Assembly: GCA_019192545.1 (NCBI GenBank)
Contig: JAHCMI010000034.1
Span: 21,539 to 85,538 of the forward strand
Direction of reading: 5' to 3'
DNA from: Rivularia sp. MS3
GTDB lineage: Bacteria; Cyanobacteriota; Cyanobacteriia; Cyanobacteriales; Nostocaceae
DNA: 64,000 bases
The position numbers were made by a program, and so were the translations under genes. The notes beneath the pieces are model-generated. The model did not search any database, was not told where the DNA came from, and was given only the letters and a program-made list of their open reading frames with translations. Positions 36,203 to 45,175 of the stretch are shown here, in pieces (position 1 is the stretch's first letter; every line of letters starts with the position of its first letter).

Positions 36203-36907
36203 ATGAAAAACCAGTATAAACGCTTTCTTAAACCAGTATTGATAAGTTGCTTAATCGCAATATTAATCGTTGTTGGCAATCATTTTAATTTACAAAGGCA
36301 TTTGAATCAATCTTTATTATGGGTTGATAGCCTCGGGTGGTTAGCACCGGTTGCATTTATAGTTATCTATAACGTTGCCACATTGCTATTTATTCCAGGT
36401 TCCTTATTAACTTTAAAAGGTGGCTGTTTGTTTGGTTTGCTTTGGGGTTCGATATATGTTTTGATTGCAGCAACTATAGGTGCAACATTTGCTTTTTTAG
36501 TGGGACGTTATATATCTCGCGATTGGGTATATCGGCAAATAGGTAGTCAGCCAAAATTTAAAGCCATAGATAAAGCAGTAGCGAGAAATGGATTTAAAAT
36601 CGTTTTTTTAACTCGCTTATCTCCAATATTTCCGTTTAATCTATTAAATTATGCTTTCGGAGTTACCCAAGTATCTTTAAAAGATTATATTGTCGGCTCT
36701 ATTGGTATGATTCCTGGAACTGTAATGTATGTTTACATGGGTTCAATTATAGGTGATATTGCTATAAATAATCCATCGATTCCAAAAAGTCAGGAAGTAC
36801 AATACATGCAGTCAATTTTACAAATATTCGGATTTATAGCTACGATTTTTGTAACTATTTACGTTGCGAAAGTTGCTAAAAAAGCTTTAAAAGAAAGTAT
36901 GAATTAG
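36203..36907 (+). CDS. TVP38/TMEM64-family (DedA-like VTT domain) membrane protein, copy 1
   Basis: 234 aa, five or six hydrophobic segments. Landmarks of the VTT domain are visible: FIPGSLLTLKGGCLFG, AFLVGRYISRDWV, FLTRLSPIFPFNLLNYAFGVTQVSLKDYIVGSIGMIPGTVMYVYMG. DedA/VTT proteins have re-entrant helices and are linked to lipid scrambling or small-molecule transport. It is paralogous to the gene 112 bp downstream. ATG start at 36203; the upstream heptamer filler leaves no clear ribosome-binding site. Confidence 0.92.
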   Translation: MKNQYKRFLKPVLISCLIAILIVVGNHFNLQRHLNQSLLWVDSLGWLAPVAFIVIYNVATLLFIPGSLLTLKGGCLFGLLWGSIYVLIAATIGATFAFLVGRYISRDWVYRQIGSQPKFKAIDKAVARNGFKIVFLTRLSPIFPFNLLNYAFGVTQVSLKDYIVGSIGMIPGTVMYVYMGSIIGDIAINNPSIPKSQEVQYMQSILQIFGFIATIFVTIYVAKVAKKALKESMN

Positions 36908-37019
36908 TTCGGTCAAAGGTTAAAGGTCAAAGGTCAAAGGTTAAAGGTTAAATATTAACTAGTTGGAAATTACTCTTCGTTCGTAACTGTTCAATTTTAT
37001 TACTATTAACTGAAAAATC
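36908..37019. repeat. Heptamer filler (GGTTAAA/GGTCAAA)
   Basis: Six consecutive 7-bp units AAAGGTT/AAAGGTC at about 36914-36951. The same unit recurs at about 8989-9012, 26486-26510, 45142-45186 and 48419-48448. Confidence 0.8.
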
Positions 37020-37760
37020 ATGAATAAGTTTTCTCGGCTGAGTTTGTTTGCTGTGGCTGCCTTTGCTATTGTAATCTTATTGAATACTAATCCAGCTTTG
37101 GCTCAGGAAACTGGTATTATTGCACAGGGTTTCAATCCTCAAATATGGCTAAAAAATGCCTTGGAATGGATTAATAACCAAGGTGCGGTAGGTGGAATTG
37201 CCTTCATGTTACTTTACATTGTTGCTACCGTTGCTTTTTTACCAGGCTCTATTTTGACTTTGGGTGCGGGGGTGGTTTTTGGTGTCTTCCTAGGTTCGGT
37301 GTACGTTTTTATCGGTGCAACAATTGGCGCGATCGCAGCATTTTTGGTTGGAAGATATATTGCTAGGGGTTGGGTTTCCAAGAAAATCGCCGGAAATGAA
37401 AAATTTGCCGCAGTTGATAATGCTGTGGGCAGAGAAGGTTTAAAAATTGTTTTATTAACTAGACTTTCTCCAGTATTTCCTTTTAACTTATTAAACTACG
37501 CTTATGGCGTTACCGGAGTTTCTTTGAAAGACTATATTTTAGGAACTATCGGTATTCTTCCGGGAACTGTTATGTATGTTTATTTAGGTTCTTTAGCTGG
37601 TAACATCGCCACAATCGGAACTGGAGATCAACCGAGCAATCCTACTGTAGTTTGGACAATTAGGATAGTTGGTTTTATCGCTACAGTTGCAGTGACTTTA
37701 TATGTAACCAAAGTTGCAAGAAAAGCTTTGAATGAATCAACAAGTATCGGTGAGCAGTGA
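37020..37760 (+). CDS. TVP38/TMEM64-family membrane protein, copy 2
   Basis: 246 aa. An N-terminal hydrophobic segment ends with NPALAQE, a likely signal-peptidase site, so this copy may have a cleaved signal peptide. The VTT domain has FLPGSILTLGAGVVFG, AFLVGRYIARGWV, LLTRLSPVFPFNLLNYAYGVTGVSLKDYILGTIGILPGTVMYVYLG. It is very similar to copy 1 in the core. The stop codon is followed at once by GAGCAGT heptamers. It probably works with the oxidoreductase 65 bp downstream. Confidence 0.93.
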   Translation: MNKFSRLSLFAVAAFAIVILLNTNPALAQETGIIAQGFNPQIWLKNALEWINNQGAVGGIAFMLLYIVATVAFLPGSILTLGAGVVFGVFLGSVYVFIGATIGAIAAFLVGRYIARGWVSKKIAGNEKFAAVDNAVGREGLKIVLLTRLSPVFPFNLLNYAYGVTGVSLKDYILGTIGILPGTVMYVYLGSLAGNIATIGTGDQPSNPTVVWTIRIVGFIATVAVTLYVTKVARKALNESTSIGEQ

Positions 37761-37825
37761 GCAGTGAACAGTAAGCAGTTACCAACTAACAACTAATAAC
37801 TAATAACTAATAACTAATAACTAAA

Positions 37826-39370
37826 ATGTCTAATTCAATATCTGAAAGAGTAGTCATTCCTCCGATGGATGAACACAATCAAAGATTGATTGCGAACTTA
37901 CATCCTAATGATTGGAAAAATCCCGAACCTGCTGATTGTTACGATTTGGTAGTAATTGGTGCGGGTGCAGGAGGTTTGGTGACTTCTGCGGGGGCTGCGG
38001 GTTTGGGTGTGGGTTTGAAGGTAGCTTTGATTGAAAAGCATTTGATGGGCGGGGATTGTACTAATGTAGGTTGCGTTCCTTCAAAAAGTTTGATTCGCTC
38101 TGCTCGGGTTGTGGGTGAAATGTGGAATGCGAAGGAGTACGGAGTTGTTGCTCCTCAAGATGTAGAAGTCGATTTTCCCGCAGTTATGGAAAGGATGCGA
38201 CGAATCAGAGCAGATATCAGCCCTATTGATTCGGTTGAGCGCTTTACTAAAATTGGTATGGATGTATTTTTGGGTACGGCAAGTTTTACTAGCGGGGATA
38301 CTATTGAAGTTGCTGGTAAAAAAATTAAGTTTAAAAAAGCTGTAATTGCTACGGGAGCTAGAGCTACACAACCGGATATTCCCGGTATGAAAGAAGCAGG
38401 ATATCTTACCAACGAAACTGTATTTAACTTAACCCAATTACCGCGACGTTTGGCAATAATTGGTGGTGGCCCCATCGGTTGTGAATTAGCTCAATCTTTC
38501 AATCGTTTCGGCAGTGAAGTTACAATTTTGCATCGCGGTTCGCATATTTTAAATAAAGAAGATAGCGACGCTGCGGAAATTGTGCAAAAGGTATTTCAAA
38601 AAGAAAAAGTTGGCTTAATTTTGAGTTCGCAAATAGAGCGGGTTGAAACAACTTCCGAAGGAAAGAAAATTTATTACAACAGTAATGGCATCAAAGGTTT
38701 TATTGTCGTAGACGAAATCTTGGTAGGTGCGGGAAGAACCCCAAATGTAAGCGGTTTGAATTTAGAAACTGTTGGAGTTGAATATGACAGTAAAGGGGTA
38801 AAAGTTAACGATAATTTGGTAACAACAAATCCTAAAATTTTTGCAGTGGGGGATATTTGCTTAAGCCAGAAATTTACTCACATGGCAGATGCTACAGCCA
38901 GAATTGTCATTCAAAATGCTTTGTTTGCTCCCTTTGGTTTGGGACGTAAGAAACTCAGCGATTTAGTTATACCTTGGGTAACATTTACAGATCCAGAAAT
39001 TGCTCACGTCGGGATGTACGAAGACGAAGCGCGGGAAAAGGGTTTGGAAGTCAATACAGTAAAAATAGATTACGAAGATGTAGATAGAGCAATTACCGAC
39101 GGTGAAACCGAAGGCTTTGTTAAAGTTCATCTCAAACAAGGTACCGATCAAATTATTGGCGCAACTATAGTATCTCCTCATGCTGGTGAAAGTATTTCCG
39201 AGGTGACTACAGCAATTGTTAACGGAATTGGCATGAATAAATTAAGCGGCGTAATTCATCCTTATCCTACCCAAGCCGAAGGAATTAAGAAGGCTGCGGA
39301 TGCTTATAAGCGGACTAAATTGACTGATGGGACGAGGAAGCTTTTGGGATTTTTGAATAAGTTTTCTTAA
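37826..39370 (+). CDS. FAD-dependent pyridine-nucleotide disulfide oxidoreductase (mercuric reductase-like)
   Basis: 514-aa flavoprotein of the lipoamide dehydrogenase/mercuric reductase class. FAD site DLVVIGAGAGGLV (about 40-52), redox disulfide GGDCTNVGCVPSKSLI, NAD(P) site LAIIGGGPIGCELAQ, FAD ribityl site FAVGDICLS, and C-terminal active-site HPYPTQAEG (His/Glu pair region). It lacks the N-terminal metal-binding domain and the C-terminal Cys pair of true MerA, so mercury reduction is unlikely. In other bacteria such enzymes are fused to a VTT domain; here two VTT genes lie just upstream, which supports a shared membrane redox function. Confidence 0.92.
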   Translation: MSNSISERVVIPPMDEHNQRLIANLHPNDWKNPEPADCYDLVVIGAGAGGLVTSAGAAGLGVGLKVALIEKHLMGGDCTNVGCVPSKSLIRSARVVGEMWNAKEYGVVAPQDVEVDFPAVMERMRRIRADISPIDSVERFTKIGMDVFLGTASFTSGDTIEVAGKKIKFKKAVIATGARATQPDIPGMKEAGYLTNETVFNLTQLPRRLAIIGGGPIGCELAQSFNRFGSEVTILHRGSHILNKEDSDAAEIVQKVFQKEKVGLILSSQIERVETTSEGKKIYYNSNGIKGFIVVDEILVGAGRTPNVSGLNLETVGVEYDSKGVKVNDNLVTTNPKIFAVGDICLSQKFTHMADATARIVIQNALFAPFGLGRKKLSDLVIPWVTFTDPEIAHVGMYEDEAREKGLEVNTVKIDYEDVDRAITDGETEGFVKVHLKQGTDQIIGATIVSPHAGESISEVTTAIVNGIGMNKLSGVIHPYPTQAEGIKKAADAYKRTKLTDGTRKLLGFLNKFS

Positions 39371-39393
39371 ATCAGAATTTTTCTGTTGTAAAA

Positions 39394-39460
39394 AAAGGAA
39401 TGCCCTTGTTATATCAGGCAACCGTTATGGATGTTTTTGCATATTTAAGGGAATTCCTTT
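39394..39460 (+). terminator. Stem-loop downstream of the oxidoreductase gene
   Basis: AAAGGAATGCCCTT (39394-39407) can pair with AAGGGAATTCCTTT (39447-39460), with one mismatch and a 39-nt loop. No T tract follows. It may stabilise the 3' end or end transcription between convergent genes. Confidence 0.4.
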
Positions 39461-39530
39461 AAGCATATGAATGCTCGTGTAAAGCCTACGCAGTTGCAAT
39501 TCAAACTTCGTAAGTTTTATGGGGGCTTAT

Positions 39531-41660
39531 TTAGAATCTGCCAGGGTTATCATCGAGTGCAAGCAAGAAATTAATCAAGTCTTTCTGCTGTCTGTAATTA
39601 AACCCAGCCTCTCTATCTACATAGAATTCATGACCTGTACCATCGAGGTTACTCCGTTCTGGATCTAAAGCGGGGTTAGCTTTGTTGGCTTGTATAACTT
39701 GTTCGCGGAGTTCCCGGTCTAATAAAGCACGCAAGCTGCTTGCAGCATCAGCAGGTAAACCTTGACTGAGGGTGCCAGTTAGCCCTAAACCACTAGGATG
39801 GACAACTCTAAATCTGCCATTACGGGCAACTTCCAGGCTTCCTTGCCGCACTGCAACACCACCATCATGTAAATAGGGTGCGCTCAAATAAAGCCCTCGT
39901 AAGGAAGTAGTTTTATAACCACCATTCGGTAATATACCCTTGGGCAAAGTTGTGGGAGTATTTGAGACACCTTCTGTTGGTACGTCCAGTACTTCTGCAC
40001 CGGCAGGTATGGGAACGGGAGTATCAAAACTATATAATTTGGGTTCCACTAACAAGTCATTGAGTGCCAACCGAGATTTAGCACGGGCTGAGTTGGTACG
40101 AATTTCATTAATGGGATGAATTTGGTTGTCTGTAAAGAAAGGTGGAATATGGCAAGTTGCACAATTTGCTTTCTTAAATACTCTTGCTCCTCGCTGTACC
40201 GAACCCCTTCTCAAGGCTTGCCAATTTTCCTTTGTGCGGTTAGCAGGTGGTACTAAGCTATTTTGGAAAGCAGACATGGCATTGTTAGCAAAGAAGAATT
40301 TGCCACTAGCAATGTCATCAAAGTTTTCACTATTGGGGGAGAAGATTAAACCATTGTACGTAACTAAACTAGGACGCAGATTGGGATAATCACCTGCACC
40401 AGGAGCAGGAATTTGGTCTTCTAATTCTGCAAATACAATTCCCAACTCTTGCTGTTTTTGTCGCAACCAATCCGAGGGTTTTACAGGCTGATTTGGTAAA
40501 CGCAACCTTGGATCTAAGGCATTTTGCAGAAATGTACCAATATAAACTTCTGGATCGATTCCCAAGGTTTCTTCACTCAATTGGGCAGCTGCTAACAGAT
40601 TAATTTCGGAAGAATGAACTGCACTGTTGAAAACACTCAGTCCTTCAAAAGGTCCGACAGCGAATTGTCCATCAAACCCATAAGGATGATTCTGAAACGT
40701 AAAACCACTGGGAATTTGAGTGGTGTTATTGATTCCATCTGGCGAACTCTCAAAATGACCAAAAGGTACGTTTAACACTGCGTCATCGAAGGCTGTTTCC
40801 AAAAGAACAGGGTCAGGTAATTCTACTGATTGACCCTTGCTATCGATAATAGTCTTACCGTTACCCTGGTATTGTGGATCTAAGGGGTTAAAGTTCAACC
40901 TTGCAAACCCCGCAGATGTATTTGGTGACAATGCAATTAACAAAGAAATGTTAAGTTCACCGTTGGGGACTCCCAGCAATCGCTCACCTTCATCTGAGAG
41001 GATGGCATGACATGCCGCACAGGTAACACCTATTGCCCCGGTTTGACTGTCACGAACAAATCCCAAGGGAAAATTGCCTCCCCTTTCCACTTTTAAACCC
41101 GTATTTACAGTTGTTCCAACGGGGAAAGTCCGACTGCCTAATGTGATATCTTTTTCAAGAGTAATTTGTAAGTTGTTGGTTGGTTTACCACCCAACTGCC
41201 CAATTGCCGTTCTGATTTCTGGCACGATGGTAGAAAAACCTTGGGCAAAACCAAATACTGATTGCAAACCAAAGTTATCACCAATCTTGCGATTGAGAAA
41301 TATATCTTCTCCTTTGTCGATTAATTCTTGAGTAATTTCTACAGCACCTACTTTTTCGTAGGAAATGGGATCTCGTGGATCTAATCCTTCTTTTCTAACT
41401 AGTCTGGCTGCTCTTCTAGGGCTAAGCAGTTCGCCAAAATAGTCATAATAGCCTATTGGCTGAGTTGGAGCAGGTTGTAGAAGTCTAAAGCGATTTTTAG
41501 GAAACGTAGCGAAAGCTGGCTGGTTTCCCATCAAACAATTTGATAGCAAAATACCAGCAAAAGCCATGATGAAAACAGTAATTAACAGAAATACCCTGGC
41601 TTTCTTTGCATATAATCTCCTAAATACATTTTTTTCCAGGTTAACTTTGTATGATGCCAT
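39531..41660 (-). CDS. Large di-haem cytochrome c (cytochrome c peroxidase/RoxA-like)
   Basis: 709 aa. A hydrophobic segment at about 22-45 (VFLLITVFIMAFAGILLSNC) serves as signal or anchor for the periplasm or thylakoid lumen. Two haem c sites: CAACH near 215 (GVTCAACHAI) and CATCH near 498 (ANCATCHIPPFF). The C-terminal half has LRGLYLSAPYLHDGGVAVR, the pattern of bacterial di-haem peroxidases (PYLHDG). The length is about twice that of a classical peroxidase and close to rubber oxygenase RoxA. It should oxidise a substrate or peroxide with electrons through the haems. The exact activity is open. Confidence 0.83.
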   Translation of the reverse strand: MASYKVNLEKNVFRRLYAKKARVFLLITVFIMAFAGILLSNCLMGNQPAFATFPKNRFRLLQPAPTQPIGYYDYFGELLSPRRAARLVRKEGLDPRDPISYEKVGAVEITQELIDKGEDIFLNRKIGDNFGLQSVFGFAQGFSTIVPEIRTAIGQLGGKPTNNLQITLEKDITLGSRTFPVGTTVNTGLKVERGGNFPLGFVRDSQTGAIGVTCAACHAILSDEGERLLGVPNGELNISLLIALSPNTSAGFARLNFNPLDPQYQGNGKTIIDSKGQSVELPDPVLLETAFDDAVLNVPFGHFESSPDGINNTTQIPSGFTFQNHPYGFDGQFAVGPFEGLSVFNSAVHSSEINLLAAAQLSEETLGIDPEVYIGTFLQNALDPRLRLPNQPVKPSDWLRQKQQELGIVFAELEDQIPAPGAGDYPNLRPSLVTYNGLIFSPNSENFDDIASGKFFFANNAMSAFQNSLVPPANRTKENWQALRRGSVQRGARVFKKANCATCHIPPFFTDNQIHPINEIRTNSARAKSRLALNDLLVEPKLYSFDTPVPIPAGAEVLDVPTEGVSNTPTTLPKGILPNGGYKTTSLRGLYLSAPYLHDGGVAVRQGSLEVARNGRFRVVHPSGLGLTGTLSQGLPADAASSLRALLDRELREQVIQANKANPALDPERSNLDGTGHEFYVDREAGFNYRQQKDLINFLLALDDNPGRF

Positions 41661-41844
41661 ATCAAGAAACCTTTAAGAGATTTTTCTTCTTTTTTAGCAA
41701 AAAATCAGTGATAATACTGGAAATTAATAAAAATTTATTTTATAGTTATAAATTATGGCTTTCGCAAATATTTATTCTGTATTTCTAACAGAGTCGTACC
41801 TAAATTATTTAAATCGCAGCGAAAAAATACTTAATTCGTAATAT

Positions 41845-42276
41845 TTACATTTCTTTATCTCCATCCAAAGCCCCCTTCAAAGTATGCCAAGCTAAAGTAA
41901 CGCATTTAACCCGCATCGGAAATTTAGATACGTTTTGCATAATATTCAGCTTTTCTAAAGGTGGTTTTAAGGTATTTTCACCCATCACCATATTACGAAA
42001 GTCTTCCACCATTAATAATGCTTTTGATATATCTTTACCTTTAACAGCACCTGCCATTAAGTCAGTTGAAGCAAGGCATAAAGCACATCCGGCAGCTTCA
42101 AATTTAATATCTTCTATTTTTGTTTCTGTTTCATCTAGCATTAACGTTAATTCAACTTTATCCCCGCAGTAAGGATTTTCACCTTGATTTTGGCGGTGTA
42201 TGGGATTAGTTTTGCCTTTATGTTGCGGTTTTCTAGCGTGGGATAATATTATTTGTTGATAACGCTGTCTTTCCAT
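41845..42276 (-). CDS. sufU: SufU-type iron-sulfur cluster assembly protein
   Basis: 143-aa NifU-N fold protein that accepts sulfur from a SufS-type cysteine desulfurase and supports Fe-S assembly. Three conserved cysteines and the adjacent Asp are visible: NPYCGDK (about residue 37), GCALCLASTDLM, and VKCVTLAWHTLKGAL at the C-terminus. The CGD...C...C pattern is that of zinc-binding SufU/IscU proteins. The LCLAST segment replaces the usual ISKAS. It stands next to the fibrillin gene in the same direction, 34 bp apart, and is probably cotranscribed. Confidence 0.9.
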   Translation of the reverse strand: MERQRYQQIILSHARKPQHKGKTNPIHRQNQGENPYCGDKVELTLMLDETETKIEDIKFEAAGCALCLASTDLMAGAVKGKDISKALLMVEDFRNMVMGENTLKPPLEKLNIMQNVSKFPMRVKCVTLAWHTLKGALDGDKEM

Positions 42277-42310
42277 TTGGGATTTTAGATTTTAGAGTTT
42301 GGATTACTGC

Positions 42311-42931
42311 TCACTGTTCACTGCTCAGACGTTTCAAAATAAATAAACTTCCATCTCCGCCTCTGCCGATTCTCAAAGTTTCATCTAAGTAGGTAACGTC
42401 AAGAGTAGGAATTCTACCTTGAGGATTATTAGCTTGCACAACTTTAAAGGGATTTAGTTTTGGGGTTTGAATACCGAATATTTTCTCAATTGATAAATAC
42501 CTTTTGTCAAATTGTACGTTGATGCGTTTGTTGGTTTCATCTTCTGCTGGTTCAAAAGTTGCCGTGACTTTAACGCTTCCCGATACTAATCTCCAAGGAT
42601 GTTTCACAAAAGCTAGATTAGAAAATGATTTATTTGCTACATCAATTTCTTGATAAACTTGACCAATTTTTAAACCCAATGGTAGAGAAGCTAAAGAACG
42701 GATTTCTCTTGCTGTTGAGTATTTTAATAACCATTTTCCATTCAATAAATCAATTGCATTAATTAACGGTTGAGGGTTAGGGTTAACTTCTTCTACTTTC
42801 GTGGTTAAATCTTCAATTTCTTCAACTAAGCTTCGATCTAAAGTCAAATTTGTTACGGGTGAATCGTCATTAGATGTAATTTTCTCTAAGAGAGTTTGTA
42901 ACTTTTCTTTTAGCGTTGATGTTTGATTCAA
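42311..42931 (-). CDS. PAP/fibrillin family protein
   Basis: 206 aa lipocalin-like protein of the plastid-lipid-associated (fibrillin) family, which in cyanobacteria and chloroplasts sits at thylakoids or lipid globules and helps in photoprotection. Signature parts: LLNGKWLLKYSTAREI (about 63-78), IGQVYQEIDV, FVKHPWRL and the C-terminal PTLDVTYLDETLRIGRGGDGSLFILKRL. Full length. The last bases are followed by GAGCAGT-type filler. The ligand is unknown. Confidence 0.92.
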   Translation of the reverse strand: MNQTSTLKEKLQTLLEKITSNDDSPVTNLTLDRSLVEEIEDLTTKVEEVNPNPQPLINAIDLLNGKWLLKYSTAREIRSLASLPLGLKIGQVYQEIDVANKSFSNLAFVKHPWRLVSGSVKVTATFEPAEDETNKRINVQFDKRYLSIEKIFGIQTPKLNPFKVVQANNPQGRIPTLDVTYLDETLRIGRGGDGSLFILKRLSSEQ

Positions 42932-43101
42932 GATTTGCTTTTCCTTTATTCCCTGATTTTATTTTCATTTTAGAAGAATAATCATTATTAGAGCGATAAC
43001 ATGCAACTTAAAGCAATATTGTGCAAGATTTTTAGAAATGAATTTGTTTAAGCTAAATTTAGTATTTGCTTTAGAAGTGTTAATTAATCTATAGAATCAA
43101 T

Positions 43102-43395
43102 ATGCAATTTCTATTAATCGCACGAATTCCGGAAGATGTAACGCCAGAGCAAGCTAAACCCCACCTACAAGCTGAAGCACAAAAAGTATGGGAAAACTAT
43201 TCTACTGAAGTTGTACGTTCGATTCATTACATAGCAGATATGAGTGGTGCTGTATTGATGTGCGAAGCCGAAAGTTTATCAGCCATGCAGAAAATAGCTG
43301 ATGAGTTTCCAATGGTGAAAGCTGGAGTATTAACAATAGAAGTTTTACCGCTTAAAGCATACACGGGTTTGGAATCGTTGTTTGCTAAGTCGTAA
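43102..43395 (+). CDS. Small ferredoxin-fold protein (YCII/muconolactone-isomerase-like)
   Basis: 97 aa starting MQFLLIARIPEDVTPEQ, with RSIHYIADMSGAVLMCEAESLSAMQKIADEFPMVKAGVLTIEVLPLKAY. The beta-alpha-beta pattern and length fit the dimeric alpha/beta-barrel superfamily to which YCII and muconolactone isomerases belong. No catalytic residue can be assigned. Behind it lies a remnant of an SDR gene. Confidence 0.75.
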   Translation: MQFLLIARIPEDVTPEQAKPHLQAEAQKVWENYSTEVVRSIHYIADMSGAVLMCEAESLSAMQKIADEFPMVKAGVLTIEVLPLKAYTGLESLFAKS

Positions 43396-43428
43396 GTGCT
43401 GTAATAAAAAATTCAGGAAGTCTAAAAT

Positions 43429-43506
43429 GTATGGTTATGTTCGGATGGTGCTTCTTATATTACGGGGCAAAATTTGGTAATTGATGGTGGTTTTACAGTT
43501 CAATAG
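43429..43506 (+). pseudogene. C-terminal remnant of a short-chain dehydrogenase gene
   Basis: In frame with a TAG stop at 43504-43506, the sequence reads NVWLCSDGASYITGQNLVID then GGFTVQ. This is the classical SDR C-terminus (WLCS...ASYITGQ.L.IDGGF). Nothing of the Rossmann domain is found upstream; the adjoining 43396-43428 does not continue it. It is a leftover of a deleted gene, probably lost by a repeat-mediated event, since a dispersed element starts 23 bp downstream. Confidence 0.85.
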
Positions 43507-43528
43507 ATGTTTTGAGGATTATTATAAG

Positions 43529-43648
43529 AATGACCGCAACCGGCGCATTTTCCTTGTAGGGTGCTTGTACGCTGACTAATTCTGCATGAAATCAAAAGGC
43601 AATCAGTGTACGGCACCACCCGAATGTTATGACAATTACGTAAGTCCT
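43529..43648. mobile_element. TTACGCAA-type dispersed element, copy with changed centre
   Basis: From GAATGACCGCAACCGGCGCATTTT to ATGACAATTACGTAAGTCCT. It shares TGTAGGGTGCTTGTACGCTGACTAATT and GTACGGCACCA with the copies at 27232 and 34976, but the centre (TCTGCATGAAATCAAAAGGC) is different. No ORF. Confidence 0.7.
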
Positions 43649-43762
43649 GTTAATAAAAAACCGCAGAGGGCGCAAAGAGCGCAGAGGTAAGAGATAAAGA
43701 GAGATAGTTAATTTTAGAGCGGTTGGATAATTAATTACCAATTATCAATTACCAATTATCAA

Positions 43763-45094
43763 TTACCAATTCCCCAACTCTTGCTGCAAACGATACAAAA
43801 TTGTATCCGGTTCAACTTCCCGTAAAATTTCTTCGATTACATTACTAACCCCTAACTCACCCCAAGAACAACCCTTTTCTAAATAGGATTGGGCTGCTTT
43901 ACCTACGGAATAAGCACCGTAACCGGCGATACCGGCTTGCGTAACGGCGGTTCCTGCAAAGGCGGTGATATTCATGGGATTTTCACCACTAGTAACTGCG
44001 ATCGCGCTCTTTCCGAAACCCAGAAGAAAGCTGCTTCCTAGTTCCCCTAACAACAAACCACCGGAACTAAACAAGATAGTTTTTAACAGCTTTCCGGCTT
44101 GATAACCAGTCATCGGTAAGCCATAAAGTCGAGACAAAGAACGAATTAAAGCTAAATCCGCTACAATTCCTCCACATACATCAAAAAAAGCGATAGGATT
44201 TAAACCCACAGCCAATGCTTTATATTTTGCATATTGCCAAATTAAATCTTCTGCTTCTTTTTCTCGCAATTCAACTGTTTTATAAGCGATAGATTCTTCG
44301 GCATCTCTGGCTTGTACTAAAGCATTTAAAGATAAAAGCGATCGCCCTTCACGATTGAGAATTTTTAAAATAGTTTGCTGAAGTTGCTCTATTTGCGGTG
44401 GTAAAGTTTCCCATTCATAATCCTCGCTACCATCAGCATATTCAACTCTAACCTCCATAGGTGCGGGTTCGGCAGCTACCATGACTATTTCATCGGGTTT
44501 TAAGGGTTTCATAGAGCTTCCCGCAGCTAATTGCTGTAAATTCGCGTAAATCGCCTTTTTATCGGTATCGGGATATAAATCGGTTTTGTTAAATACTAAA
44601 ATTAACGGTTTTTGAGCTTTTCGTAAATCTAATAGTGCTTCGTATTCAGTGCTAGTAATATCACCAGAAACAACAAACAAAATTAAATCAGCTTGACGGG
44701 TAACTTCCCGAGCCATTTGTCCTCTTGCTTCGCCAGCAATTTCATCTAATCCAGGAGTATCAATTAATTCAACTTCCACCTTGCCGCCGGGATTCCAGCG
44801 AATAGAACGGGGGTACTGAGTAACACCATTAAGAGGCCCCGTTTCCAGAATCTTTTGTCCCATTAATGCATTCAAAACCGCAGATTTTCCGCGACTGACT
44901 AGCCCAAAAGCAGCAATGCGAATCACATTGTAATCGAGCTTATTTAAGTTAGAAGCTAAAAGCTGTATTTCTGGCTTAATCAAACCCGCTAACTCCGTAT
45001 CAAAACCCGGTTTACGCAAGCTACCATACCAAGACATTGCCTGTCTGAGACTAGCACGAGCGCGATTTAAATGAGTTTCTTGCTGATTCGTCAT
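43763..45094 (-). CDS. Dynamin/Era-like GTPase with C-terminal membrane domain (DUF697-like)
   Basis: 443 aa. G-domain motifs: G1 FGLVSRGKSAVLNALMG (about 62-78), G3 IDTPGLDE, G4 VFNKTDLYP. The second half has hydrophobic segments (ALAVGLNPIAFFDVCGGIVADLALI, LLKTILFSSGGLLLGELGSSFLLGFG, AVTQAGIAGYGAYSVGKAAQ), the layout of GTP-binding proteins carrying a DUF697 domain. It is presumably a membrane-associated GTPase; the process is not known. It is transcribed with or just after the kinase gene upstream (81 bp gap of heptamer filler). Confidence 0.85.
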   Translation of the reverse strand: MTNQQETHLNRARASLRQAMSWYGSLRKPGFDTELAGLIKPEIQLLASNLNKLDYNVIRIAAFGLVSRGKSAVLNALMGQKILETGPLNGVTQYPRSIRWNPGGKVEVELIDTPGLDEIAGEARGQMAREVTRQADLILFVVSGDITSTEYEALLDLRKAQKPLILVFNKTDLYPDTDKKAIYANLQQLAAGSSMKPLKPDEIVMVAAEPAPMEVRVEYADGSEDYEWETLPPQIEQLQQTILKILNREGRSLLSLNALVQARDAEESIAYKTVELREKEAEDLIWQYAKYKALAVGLNPIAFFDVCGGIVADLALIRSLSRLYGLPMTGYQAGKLLKTILFSSGGLLLGELGSSFLLGFGKSAIAVTSGENPMNITAFAGTAVTQAGIAGYGAYSVGKAAQSYLEKGCSWGELGVSNVIEEILREVEPDTILYRLQQELGNW

Positions 45095-45175
45095 ATAAAA
45101 GTTAAGAATTAGGAATTATAAGTTAATAGTTATTGTACTTTTAACCTTTGACCTTCGACCTTTAACCTTTAACCT

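Noticed and set aside
37826..39370. True mercuric reductase (merA)
   Set aside because: No N-terminal heavy-metal domain, no C-terminal vicinal cysteines and no mer genes nearby.
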